DNA of 64,000 bases from Spirochaetales bacterium (GTDB lineage Bacteria > Spirochaetota > Spirochaetia > SZUA-6 > RPPD01). The translations under genes were made by a program, and so were the position numbers. Under the pieces are notes generated by a model, which was not told the origin of the DNA, did no database searches, and saw only the letters and a program-made list of their open reading frames with translations. The stretch lies in the NCBI GenBank assembly GCA_016934415.1, contig JAFGSW010000088.1, positions 118,434 through 182,433 of the forward strand, given 5' to 3'. The first letter of the stretch is position 1; each line of letters starts with the position of its first letter. This document shows positions 17,615 to 27,405 of the stretch, in pieces.

Positions 17615-19369
17615 ATGGAAAAATACCGAAAAATGTGGAAGGAGATTGTCTTCCAGGCGCTCGGGAAAATCGCGCCCGATACGGCTGCAGTCCGCGCATC
17701 GTTCACTCCGGATTCGATTCCGGCCGAGACGCCGCCCGACCCCGCGCTCGGAGACATCGCTTTCCCCATGTTCCCGTTCGCCAAGCTCTTCAAGGCGGCT
17801 CCGGCCCGGATCGCCGGGCTCCTTGAATCGTTGACCATTTCGCCGACGGGGAGGGCGCGCGCGGCCGGCCCGTATCTCAACGTCACGCTCGACCGGCCGG
17901 CCGTGTTCCGTGAGGTTTTCGGCCGCGTGTTCGCGGAGGGAGACGCCTACGGCGCCAATGGCAGCCGAGCCGGCGAGCGGGTGATGCTCGAGTTTTCAAG
18001 CCCCAACACGAACAAACCCCTTCACCTGGGCCACCTCCGAAACGATGCGCTCGGCGAGTGCGCGGCGAGCCTTTTAAAGCGATGCGGCGCGGAGGTGCTG
18101 AAGGTCAACCTCATCAATGATCGCGGGGTTCATATATGCAAATCCATGCTCGCGTACAAGAAATACGGGAACGATCGGACGCCGGAATCCGAGGGCGTGA
18201 AAAGCGATCATTTCGTAGGCGATTACTACGTCAAGTTCGCGCAATGGGCTAAGGACGACCCGGACGCCGATAACCAGGCACGTGAGCTCCTCAAGGCCTG
18301 GGAAGCCGGCGATCCGGAGACGATCGCGCTCTGGGAAAAGATGAACCGCTGGGCGGTCGAGGGCCACAAACGTACCTACGAGGCGACCGGCGTCTCGTTC
18401 GACCGGTATTATTTCGAGCACGAGACCTATACAGCGGGGCGCGAAGTGATTCTCCAGGGACTTAAAAAGGGCCTCTTTTACCGGAAGGAAGACAACTCCG
18501 TCTGGGTCGACTTGACCGCCGACGGACTGGACGAAAAGGTGCTTCTGCGCGGGGACGGGACATCGCTATATGTCACCCAGGACATCGGTACGGCGGTCGT
18601 GCGGGCGGAGGACTGGCCGTTCGACCGGCTCGTCTTCGTCACCGGCAACGAGCAGATCTACCACTTCCGGATGTTGTTCATCGTCCTGCGCAAGCTGGGG
18701 TACCCCTGGGCCGAAAAGATGAATCACCTTCCCTACGGCATGGTGAACCTGCCGGAGGGGAAGATGAAGTCGCGGGAGGGGACGGTTGTCGACGCCGACG
18801 ACCTTCTGGCGGAGTTGACGGCGGACGCGGTCGAGGAAATCCGGGCCCGGGAACGCGAGGGTGAAATCGAAGACGTCTCCGCCGCGGCGAGAAAGATCGC
18901 CCTGGGCGCCATGAATTATTTCCTGCTTGCGTTCGCCCCGCACAAAGACATCGTTTTCGATCCAAAGGAGTCGATTTCATTCAACGGCGATACCGGACCG
19001 TACCTTCAATATTCGGGCGCCCGGCTCTCCAGCATTCTGCGCAAGTATGAGGAGCGGAAGGAACGCTATGAGAAAGGAGCGGTCGATTACTTGTTGTTGA
19101 AGGAATCGGACGAGTGGGAGTTGGCCAAGCGATTCGCGGAGTTTCCGGCGCTGGTGGCGAAGGCGGCCGCGGATCTCGACCCCTCCCTGATCACTTCCTT
19201 CCTGTACGATTGCGCCAAGCTCTTCGCCCATTATTACCACGACCACCAGGTTCTCGGCAACGACGATCCCAGCCTGGTGCTCACCCGCCTCGATCTCGTC
19301 CGCGCCCTGCGGGAAGTGCTGCGGAGCGGCTTCTTGATCATCGGCGTGCCGTTCCTGGACGCCATGTAA
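17615..19369 (+). CDS. argS: Arginyl-tRNA synthetase
   Basis: Class I aminoacyl-tRNA synthetase charging tRNA-Arg, 584 residues as usual. The N-terminal additional domain (Arg_tRNA_synt_N, about 1-110) is present. The first ATP motif is HLGH in 'NTNKPLHLGHLRND' (about 135), and the KMSKS-loop position carries KMKSREGTVV (about 383), a variant typical of ArgRS, which often lacks the canonical lysine. 'DTGPYLQYSGARLSSILRK' and the C-terminal DALR anticodon-binding helices ('LYDCAKLFAHYYHDHQVL') complete it. It follows pgeF closely on the same strand. Confidence 0.96.
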   Translation: MEKYRKMWKEIVFQALGKIAPDTAAVRASFTPDSIPAETPPDPALGDIAFPMFPFAKLFKAAPARIAGLLESLTISPTGRARAAGPYLNVTLDRPAVFREVFGRVFAEGDAYGANGSRAGERVMLEFSSPNTNKPLHLGHLRNDALGECAASLLKRCGAEVLKVNLINDRGVHICKSMLAYKKYGNDRTPESEGVKSDHFVGDYYVKFAQWAKDDPDADNQARELLKAWEAGDPETIALWEKMNRWAVEGHKRTYEATGVSFDRYYFEHETYTAGREVILQGLKKGLFYRKEDNSVWVDLTADGLDEKVLLRGDGTSLYVTQDIGTAVVRAEDWPFDRLVFVTGNEQIYHFRMLFIVLRKLGYPWAEKMNHLPYGMVNLPEGKMKSREGTVVDADDLLAELTADAVEEIRAREREGEIEDVSAAARKIALGAMNYFLLAFAPHKDIVFDPKESISFNGDTGPYLQYSGARLSSILRKYEERKERYEKGAVDYLLLKESDEWELAKRFAEFPALVAKAAADLDPSLITSFLYDCAKLFAHYYHDHQVLGNDDPSLVLTRLDLVRALREVLRSGFLIIGVPFLDAM

Positions 19370-19390
19370 GCCGCACGAAGAAGAAGAGAA

Positions 19391-19578
19391 ACTACGGATG
19401 AACGCGGATTAAGAAAGGGAAAAAAATACTCATTGAAAAAAGCTTGAAATAACTGAGATGTGGAGGATTATAAGCCCCCACTCGTCCTGAAAAAAATCTT
19501 TTGTGTACGATTTGACAAATTAATCTTTATCCGAACTCGTCTCTCCCCATCCGCGTCCTATCTGTAGTTATTCTTCTT
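19391..19578. repeat. Inverted pair of a dispersed intergenic repeat
   Basis: The gap between argS and the amidohydrolase gene has an element at 19391-19413 (ACTACGGATGAACGCGGAT core) and an inverted, imperfect copy at 19549-19578, both next to an AAGAAGAA-type run. A related copy lies at 61998-62020 and a weaker one at 24527-24544. The 130 nt between the two arms is AT-rich and holds no gene I can support. Confidence 0.55.
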
Positions 19579-19596
19579 GACTGCGGTTCCCTGTGC

Positions 19597-20388
19597 TCAG
19601 AGCCCGAGGAGCCGTTTGGCGTTCGTGAAAAGCATCTTCTCCTTGATCTCGTCTTCGATCGGCAGCGAAAGGAAGTGGTCGAGCGCGCGCTTCTGGTCGT
19701 CCCACGGGCAGTCGGTTCCAAAAAGCAGATAATCGGAAGGGTGAGTTTGAAGGATGGAGACCACATCGTTGTCGGGCAGGATGCCGAGCGTGTAGGAGGT
19801 CTCCATAAAAACCTCTTTCCCCAGGAGATGTTTTCTCACCTCGTCCCAGTCCTCCCAGGCGCCCGTGTGGCTCGTGATGAGCCGCAGGTGCGGGAACCGT
19901 TCCATCACCGCCGCGATTTTCTCAGGATCGACGATCCGGTCGCGGGGATAGGCGATGTCGAACCCGGTATGGCAGAGCAGGATGAGGTCGTGCTCGATCA
20001 ATGCCCGGTACAGAGGGAACATGCGAGGATCATTGAAAATGAAATTCTGGTAATAGGGGTGCAGCTTCACGCCTTTCAGTCCCGCCGCCTTCACTTCCGC
20101 CGCTCGTGCGCTCATGTCCGGATCTTCCGGATGGATGGATGCCAAGGGGACGATGCTCGGCGAGGCGATCGTTTTCGACCATTCCAAGATGGGTCCGAAC
20201 TGGGACACTTTCGTGGCGATGGAGCAGACCACCGAGGTCTCGATGCCGGCGCGATCCATCGAGGCCAGAAGCGAACCGATGGTGCCGTCGGTGTATGCCT
20301 TGACGTCGGCTTCGTTCTCCAGAAAGGGGATGGCCTTTTCAGCCACGGCGTCGGGGAAGGCATGGGTGTGAACGTCAATAACCCTCAT
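19597..20388 (-). CDS. Amidohydrolase_2-family metal-dependent hydrolase
   Basis: TIM-barrel hydrolase of 263 residues resembling the Amidohydrolase_2 (PF04909) group. It opens with 'VIDVHTHAF' (metal ligands H7 and H9). Further ligands are visible in 'GVKLHPYYQ' (about 148), 'LLCHTGFD' (about 175), 'LITSHTGAW' (about 205) and 'LLFGTDCPW' (Asp, about 240), then 'MLFTNAKRLLGL', the typical C-terminal helix of the family. Substrates in this family range from decarboxylated aromatic acids to lactones, so no reaction is assigned. It is probably cytoplasmic, stands alone, and converges on argS. Confidence 0.85.
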   Translation of the reverse strand: MRVIDVHTHAFPDAVAEKAIPFLENEADVKAYTDGTIGSLLASMDRAGIETSVVCSIATKVSQFGPILEWSKTIASPSIVPLASIHPEDPDMSARAAEVKAAGLKGVKLHPYYQNFIFNDPRMFPLYRALIEHDLILLCHTGFDIAYPRDRIVDPEKIAAVMERFPHLRLITSHTGAWEDWDEVRKHLLGKEVFMETSYTLGILPDNDVVSILQTHPSDYLLFGTDCPWDDQKRALDHFLSLPIEDEIKEKMLFTNAKRLLGL

Positions 20389-20635
20389 GATTCATCATAC
20401 CAAGAGCGAATTGCCTTGGACAAGTGCGATCCATCGCGTCGGCGATTCAAAAAACCCGATGAGAAAGTCGTTTTGAAAACTAAAAATATGCTCGTCATTG
20501 AAGCCTGTACCGTCCGTGGAATCCAATTGGCCGGATTATGCGATCCTGCATGTTGTCCGCGAACCTTCTTGCTGTATTTGCAGCGAAAGATGCGCGAAAG
20601 ATATCGAAAAAAGACGGATCGGCGCGGGAATATCC

Positions 20636-20664
20636 TTGACCGAAAGGAGCGGTTCCTGTATATT
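20636..20664 (+). promoter_or_regulatory. Sigma70-type promoter of the initiator tRNA gene
   Basis: TTGACC (20636-20641) and TATATT (20659-20664), each 5 of 6 to consensus, are separated by exactly 17 nt. The mature tRNA begins 10 nt after the -10 element. This is the strongest promoter match I found in the window. Confidence 0.8.
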
Positions 20665-20674
20665 ACACTTACGC

Positions 20675-20747
20675 CGCAGGGTAGAGCAGCTGGAAGCTCG
20701 TCGGGCTCATAACCCGGAGGTCGCAGGTTCGAATCCTGCCCCTGCTA
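20675..20747 (+). tRNA. tRNA-fMet(CAT), initiator
   Basis: The complete cloverleaf is 73 nt: acceptor arms 20675-20681 and 20740-20746, D arm 20684-20699, anticodon arm 20701-20717 with loop CTCATAA, T arm 20723-20739 with TTCGAAT, discriminator A. Initiator identity is shown by three G-C pairs at the base of the anticodon stem (GGG/CCC), an A11-U24 pair in the D stem and an unpaired first acceptor position (C1 with U72 rather than the usual A72). The middle of the gene closely resembles enterobacterial initiator tRNA. CCA is not encoded. Confidence 0.93.
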
Positions 20748-20751
20748 AATG

Positions 20752-20785
20752 AAAAAGCCGTCTTCTGATGAGCGGCTTTTTTTTT
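20752..20785 (+). terminator. Terminator of the initiator tRNA gene
   Basis: AAAAAGCCG (20752-20760) pairs with CGGCTTTTT, and the T run continues to 20785. It starts 5 nt after the tRNA. Confidence 0.88.
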
Positions 20786-20861
20786 ACCCTCAGAAATCGA
20801 CAGACACTCTCCGTGTCACATTGTTCATTATTTCTCTTCATGAACCACAAAAACAACGCAA

Positions 20862-20890
20862 AAAAAACCCCATGTTCGTGGAACATAGGG
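20862..20890 (-). terminator. Terminator of the elongator tRNA-Met gene
   Basis: A hairpin at 20868-20890 has 10-nt arms with one mismatch and the 3-nt loop GTG. It is followed, reading the minus strand, by a T run (A run 20860-20867 on the plus strand). It lies 12 nt after the minus-strand tRNA. Confidence 0.8.
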
Positions 20891-20902
20891 CTTTTAAAAA
20901 AA

Positions 20903-20975
20903 TAGCGGCGCAGGGACTCGGACCCCGGACACAGCGGATATGAGCCGCTTGCTCTACCACCTGAGCTACGCCGCC
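20903..20975 (-). tRNA. tRNA-Met(CAT), probably elongator
   Basis: The complete 73-nt cloverleaf on the minus strand begins GGCGGCGTAGCTCAG, with anticodon loop CTCATAT closed by a 5-bp AGCGG/CCGCT stem, a 5-nt variable loop, a T arm and the acceptor end CGCCGCT plus A. It lacks the initiator marks (three G-C pairs, A11-U24). The acceptor and D-arm sequence resembles elongator Met tRNAs of the Bacillus type rather than the Ile2 (lysidine) tRNA that shares the CAT anticodon, but Ile2 cannot be fully excluded by eye. CCA is not encoded. Confidence 0.85.
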
Positions 20976-20987
20976 ATTGAAGTTGTC

Positions 20988-21015
20988 ATGGTACCCGGAA
21001 TGAGGGGACTGCCAA
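20988..21015 (-). promoter_or_regulatory. Promoter of the elongator tRNA-Met gene
   Basis: Reading the minus strand, TTGGCA (21015-21010) and TACCAT (20993-20988) are spaced by 16 nt and end 12 nt before the tRNA. Matches are 5 of 6 and 4 of 6. Confidence 0.55.
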
Positions 21016-21216
21016 TCTATGATGCCTTTCTATCGGATCGCCGACGGCGACAAACCGGTACAAAGCTCTTCATTCCGGCGGAGGCATCCCCCGAGGTGGA
21101 ACGACATTATCAATAATCATTTTTTCTGTCAATAGCGCAAAACGAGTAGGCGTTTCTTTGGTTTTATGATATGCTCGCGGTGTCTTTATTTCGAGAAGGG
21201 CGCCCGAAAAAAGAAC

Positions 21217-23325
21217 ATGCTGAAACTCCCCATCGCGTTGACGATACGCACCAAACTACGATTTTTCCTTCTGCTGGCGGCGGCCGGATTGTTGTGCGTC
21301 ATCGCGGGAATTTTTTTCGTCCGCTACCTGGTCAAACCGTTCACCGGTCTGGTCGTCACGTTTCCCGAAGTCCGGGACCGGGGCGGTGAACTGGCGTATG
21401 CGCCGCGCGTTTCGGACTCCCCCGCGCTCCAGGCCGGCCTGAAAAGCGGGGACAGAATCGCGGCGGTCGGGGGTGCGCCGATGCGGTCGATCCGCGATCT
21501 CGTCCGCTGGGAGTCGGGACACGCCTCGTTCGAACCGGTTCCGGTCACGATCGTCGACGGCACGGGAGCCGTACGCGACGTCGTCATCCGCCCCCAGATG
21601 AGCGTGGCGCAGAGCGGCTGGTTTTCCGTACTTTTTTTCATCGTCATTCTCGCGGCGAGCTCCATGTATCTTCTCATCCATTACCGGAACGAGATTACCA
21701 ACATCCTCTTCGCGTTCATCGCGCTCCTCTACATGGTCTATACGAGCATCCTGCCGTTTTATTACGAGAGCCCGGTCACGATGTTCTTCGTCAACCCGGG
21801 AGAGCAGACCGTCTGGCTCGTCATCATATTCCTGGCTTTTTTTCAGAAGGACGTCGTTTCCCGGAGAGTGAAACTAGCCCTCATCTCCGCTTGTTCGGCC
21901 GTGATCCTCGTTTTTTCCGCCGTCAGGTTTTACGAGTACGGGCGCTGGTTGCTGCTCGGTTTGGACGGCATGTACCGGGACGTGGAAGCCGTCAGGCAGC
22001 TCCAGAACATCTGCGACGTTCCGGGGTACATCGTCTTCATCTTTTTTCTCGTCTTTATATACATTCGTTCCAGGCATCGCGATCTCAAGCATCACATCGA
22101 ATGGATCGCCGCGGGCGCGCTTTTGGCGCTGCCCGCTCATTTTTTCTTCGATCAGCTGCCTCAGATCCTGCACGACGTCCAGGGCAATCCGTACTACATG
22201 GGGAATCCGTCCAATTTTTTCCTCGCGTTTCTCCCGCTTTCGTACCTGATCGGCCTGGTGCGTTCCCGCGGGTACCGGTTGAAGATCCTGCGCAGCCGGG
22301 CGGTCATCTACATCGCCGTGGCCTTCGCGCTCCTCGCCTTTTTTGCGGTATTATTTCATCCCACGCAACGCCTGTTCACGGACGTCTTCAAGCTCGACCC
22401 CGGCATATCGGGCTTCATCGTGGCCGTCTCGCTGTTCATCGCGGCTTTGTACCTGCAGCTGATCGCGTTTCTCATCATCGACCGGAGACTCCTGCGCGAG
22501 CAGGGGCTGGATAAGCCGGAAAACGGGCGGAACTTCGACGAAGGCGATCCTCAGACGGTACGCCTTTCGCGTCAATCGAGAATGGAAGGTGAGCTTCTTC
22601 TCTCGGGGCTGATGGAGCGGATCGAAACGTTCCTCGATCAGACGAGGAAATCCTGCCTCGAGCTGCAGAAGCTCGTATCGCGCGGGCCGGCATCGCCGCA
22701 GGTTCTAGGACGGGGAGATGCGATCGACGAGTCCGGCGCGGCGCATAACCCGGGTCCGGGCGACCGGATCTTCGCCTCGATCCGCAAAAGCATCCTCGGT
22801 CTGGAGCAATTCAACAAACGCTTCGCGACAGTCTGCCACCGGCAGGCGTCGATTCGGATATCGCTCGCCCTCGACGCCCTCGTCGATTCGGTCGTCACGC
22901 AAAGCCAGCGGCAGTGGAACGGGATCAATATTAATTACCAGCGCCGTCCGGGCGTCAAAGTGTTCTGCTCGCCGGAAGACATCGCCTTGTGCCTCCTCTT
23001 CGTCCTCGAAAACGCCTACGATGCGCTGCAGCGAAAAAACGAAAGCATCCTCATCAACGTGAGCGCCCAGTCCGAGCGGGTCACCGTGGAAATCGCCGAC
23101 CAGGGGTGCGGGGTGCCGCTCAAAAACCTCGCCCAACTCGGCCAGCCTTTCTTCACCACCAAGCGCCATCACGACGGCCTCGGCCTGTACTTTACGAAAG
23201 TGCTTCTTGAGCGGAACAACGGGGCGTTCTCCGTCGAGCCCGGCCTCGAGACCGGAACGCGGGTGTTCCTCCACCTGCCGTCGTCGAAGCATTCGGCCGC
23301 GCGTCCCGAGGGGGAGCGTGAATGA
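21217..23325 (+). CDS. Membrane sensor kinase-like protein: PDZ, multi-TM and HATPase
   Basis: The protein (702 residues from ATG 21217) starts with basic residues and a membrane helix; a longer start at 21166 adds a non-conserved lead. A periplasmic PDZ-like domain follows ('DSPALQAGLKSGDRIAAVGGAPM', about 58-115), then a block of about eight membrane helices (about 120-430), a linker, and a C-terminal HATPase_c domain: N-box 'LLFVLENAYDAL', G1 'EIADQGCGVPL', F-box 'GQPFFTTK' and G2 'HHDGLGLYFTKVLL'. I cannot find a phosphoacceptor H-E/D box in the dimerisation region (about 450-560), so it may not be a classical histidine kinase. It overlaps the DUF362 gene downstream by ATGA and has no response regulator beside it. 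Confidence 0.82.
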   Translation: MLKLPIALTIRTKLRFFLLLAAAGLLCVIAGIFFVRYLVKPFTGLVVTFPEVRDRGGELAYAPRVSDSPALQAGLKSGDRIAAVGGAPMRSIRDLVRWESGHASFEPVPVTIVDGTGAVRDVVIRPQMSVAQSGWFSVLFFIVILAASSMYLLIHYRNEITNILFAFIALLYMVYTSILPFYYESPVTMFFVNPGEQTVWLVIIFLAFFQKDVVSRRVKLALISACSAVILVFSAVRFYEYGRWLLLGLDGMYRDVEAVRQLQNICDVPGYIVFIFFLVFIYIRSRHRDLKHHIEWIAAGALLALPAHFFFDQLPQILHDVQGNPYYMGNPSNFFLAFLPLSYLIGLVRSRGYRLKILRSRAVIYIAVAFALLAFFAVLFHPTQRLFTDVFKLDPGISGFIVAVSLFIAALYLQLIAFLIIDRRLLREQGLDKPENGRNFDEGDPQTVRLSRQSRMEGELLLSGLMERIETFLDQTRKSCLELQKLVSRGPASPQVLGRGDAIDESGAAHNPGPGDRIFASIRKSILGLEQFNKRFATVCHRQASIRISLALDALVDSVVTQSQRQWNGININYQRRPGVKVFCSPEDIALCLLFVLENAYDALQRKNESILINVSAQSERVTVEIADQGCGVPLKNLAQLGQPFFTTKRHHDGLGLYFTKVLLERNNGAFSVEPGLETGTRVFLHLPSSKHSAARPEGERE

Positions 23326-24476
23326 ACGGCCCATCACGCGTGGCCGTCGTCCGCTGTCCCTCCTACGCGCGGGAGGATGTCGAGCGCGCGATCGATGAGG
23401 GACTGCGTTTTCTGGGCGGTCTCCCGGCTTTGCTCGGGGAACGCCGCCGGGTGCTTCTCAAGCCCAACCTCCTTCACGGCGACGATCCGGCGCGCGGTTC
23501 CATCACTCACCCCGCCGTGCTGCGCGCGGCGGCGATCGCCTGCCTCAAGGCCGGCTGCGAGGTGAATTACGGCGATTCTCCGGCCTTTCACAACCCGCGT
23601 ACCGCCGTTCGCCTGTGCGGGTACGAGGCCGTGGCCGGGGAGACGGGGATAACGCTCGCGGATTTTGAGAATGGTGAGGAGCGGACTTATCCGGACGGGA
23701 AGCAGAACAGGGTATTCAAGATCGCGCGCGGGGCGCTCGACGCCGAAGCGATCGTCAACCTGCCGAAAATGAAAACGCACGGACTCACCCGCATGACCGG
23801 CGCGGTGAAGAACATGTTCGGGCTCGTTCCCGGCCTCACCAAATCCTGGTTACACGCCCGGCTCCCGGAAGAGAGATCGTTTTCACGGATGCTGGTCGAT
23901 TTGAACCGCTTCTTCACGCCCGCGCTGTCGATCATGGACGCCGTGGACGGGATGGAGGGCAACGGGCCGCGCAACGGCCGCCTGGTGCGCACGGGGCTCC
24001 TGATCCTTTCAGCCGATCCCGTGGCGCTCGACGCCGTCGCGTGCCGGATTATGGGCATCGATCCCGGAGAAATCTATTTCCTTTCGTACGCGGAGAGCAT
24101 CGGCTTCGGCCGCATTAAGGAGCGAGACATCGAGATGGCGGGTGTGCCGTTGTCAGCGGCCGCGACCAGAAAGTACGAAACGCATCCGCCCTCCGCGGTC
24201 GTTTTTTCGAAATCCCCTTTTCTGAAATACCTCAAACGCTTACTCGTCCCCCGTCCCGTGATCGGCGCCGAACGCTGCACGCGCTGCGGTCAATGCGTTC
24301 GCATATGTCCCGTGGAACCCAAGGCGATCACGGCCGTCGATGGCAGGCAGCCTCGTTACGACTACGACCGCTGCATTCGCTGCTACTGCTGTCAGGAGAC
24401 GTGCCCGGAGGGGGCAATCCGGATCCGAGTGCCGGCGCTCGGGGTTTTGTTTCACGGCCTGAAAAAAAGGTTGTAG
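23322..24476 (+). CDS. DUF362 protein with C-terminal 2x[4Fe-4S] ferredoxin domain
   Basis: The 384-residue protein has an N-terminal DUF362 domain (about 1-300): 'RRVLLKPNLL', 'HPAVLRAAAIACLKAGCEVNYGDSPAF', 'IVNLPKMKTHGLTRMTGAVKNMFGLVPG', 'SIMDAVDGMEGNGPRNG' and 'DPVALDAVACRIMGID' are all recognisable. Two ferredoxin clusters follow: 'CTRCGQCVRICPVEP' (about 318) and 'CIRCYCCQETCPEGAI' (about 350). Members are cytoplasmic iron-sulphur proteins of uncertain function. Translational overlap with the PDZ/HATPase gene suggests a joint role, perhaps redox-linked sensing, which is inference. Confidence 0.88.
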   Translation: MNGPSRVAVVRCPSYAREDVERAIDEGLRFLGGLPALLGERRRVLLKPNLLHGDDPARGSITHPAVLRAAAIACLKAGCEVNYGDSPAFHNPRTAVRLCGYEAVAGETGITLADFENGEERTYPDGKQNRVFKIARGALDAEAIVNLPKMKTHGLTRMTGAVKNMFGLVPGLTKSWLHARLPEERSFSRMLVDLNRFFTPALSIMDAVDGMEGNGPRNGRLVRTGLLILSADPVALDAVACRIMGIDPGEIYFLSYAESIGFGRIKERDIEMAGVPLSAAATRKYETHPPSAVVFSKSPFLKYLKRLLVPRPVIGAERCTRCGQCVRICPVEPKAITAVDGRQPRYDYDRCIRCYCCQETCPEGAIRIRVPALGVLFHGLKKRL

Positions 24477-24576
24477 GATGAACGGCTTCGCGCGAGGCAT
24501 GGAGAAAAAAAGGGATGGAGCGAATTTTACGGATGAACCCGCGGCCTCAACCGGTGTTCGATTATTTTAAAAGAAA

Positions 24577-24597
24577 ACCGCCGGCGCTGCCGGTGGT
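24577..24597 (+). terminator. Possible weak terminator between DUF362 and grpE
   Basis: A GC-rich hairpin of 9-nt arms with one mismatch around GCT is followed by a T-rich but interrupted tail (CATTTATTTTCT). It would separate the two units. Confidence 0.45.
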
Positions 24598-24628
24598 CAT
24601 TTATTTTCTATCCTAACGCCAAAATGTA

Positions 24629-24657
24629 TTGACGCAGCTTTGAGGCTTTATTATCTT
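24629..24657 (+). promoter_or_regulatory. Sigma70-type promoter of grpE-dnaK-dnaJ
   Basis: TTGACG (24629-24634, 5 of 6) and TATCTT (24652-24657, 4 of 6) are exactly 17 nt apart; the grpE ATG follows 31 nt later. No CIRCE element (TTAGCACTC-N9-GAGTGCTAA) is present in the leader, and hrcA is not the upstream gene, unlike many bacteria. Confidence 0.65.
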
Positions 24658-24688
24658 ATGTGAAAATCAATCGCACAAAGGGGTCGCA

Positions 24689-25381
24689 ATGCAGGATGGC
24701 GAAAAGAATGCCAAACACACAGACAAGAAGCATCCTCCGATCGATGAAACCGCGAAGACGGTGACCGGAGACTCAGCCGAACCCCCGCGCAGCGAAGCGC
24801 CGCCGAAAGCCGCGTCCGATGCCAATGCCGGAACGCCCGGAGGATCCGCCGCCGGCGACGTGAAGACCGGGCCGGAAAGAATGGCGCAGCTTGAGGCTGA
24901 AAACACCGAGCTCAAAGACAAGTACCTGAGGAAATACGCCGAATTCGAAAATTACAAGAAGCGCATCAACAAGGAACGGGAAGAATCCGCGAAATTTTCC
25001 AATGCCATGCTTCTCCTGGACATCGTCGGCACCATCGACAATTTCGAGCTCGCCATCAAATCCGCCGAGGACGGGAAGGATTTCAAGACTTTCCATTCAG
25101 GCATCACGCTCATCGAAAAGCAGCTTGTATCGACCCTGGAGAAGAAATGGGGATTGGAGCGATTTTCCGCGAAAGGCGCGGCCTTCGATCCGGAACGGCA
25201 CGAGGCCCTGATGGCGGAGGAAAGCCCGAACGTGAAGGCGGCGACGGTGGTCGAGGACTTCCAAAGCGGTTATCTTCTACACGGGCGGGTGTTGCGACCG
25301 GCGAAAGTCAAGGTACTGCAGCCGGCGAGCGAGAACAAGAGCCAGCCGGCCTCCGGCGAGAACGATAGCAAAGGAAATTAA
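24689..25381 (+). CDS. grpE: GrpE nucleotide exchange factor
   Basis: Cytoplasmic co-chaperone that releases ADP from DnaK. At 230 residues it is a little long because of a disordered, charged and proline/alanine-rich N-terminus (about 1-65). A long coiled coil follows (about 68-115, 'ENTELKDKYLRKYAEFENYKKRINKEREE', the GrpE dimer helix). The C-terminal beta-wing domain carries 'FDPERHEALMAEESPN...VVEDFQSGYLLHGRVLRPAKVKV', the PROSITE GrpE signature. An AAGGGG-like site precedes the ATG. It is the first gene of the chaperone operon; dnaK follows after 11 nt. Confidence 0.95.
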   Translation: MQDGEKNAKHTDKKHPPIDETAKTVTGDSAEPPRSEAPPKAASDANAGTPGGSAAGDVKTGPERMAQLEAENTELKDKYLRKYAEFENYKKRINKEREESAKFSNAMLLLDIVGTIDNFELAIKSAEDGKDFKTFHSGITLIEKQLVSTLEKKWGLERFSAKGAAFDPERHEALMAEESPNVKAATVVEDFQSGYLLHGRVLRPAKVKVLQPASENKSQPASGENDSKGN

Positions 25382-25392
25382 AGGAGTAGCAT

Positions 25393-27363
<1,971 letters not shown>

Positions 27364-27405
27364 CGGCCGGCATGAACCGACTCAATGGATCGGCAGAGTG
27401 AGAAC

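Noticed and set aside
20498..20752. 84-codon open frame ending after the initiator tRNA
   Set aside because: It runs through a complete tRNA gene and its promoter; the peptide has no family features.
22555..22760. Phosphoacceptor His in the PDZ/HATPase protein
   Set aside because: The only His in the region (in AHNPGP) lacks the H-E/D-x-x-N/P context and the predicted helix, so I do not call a HisKA box.
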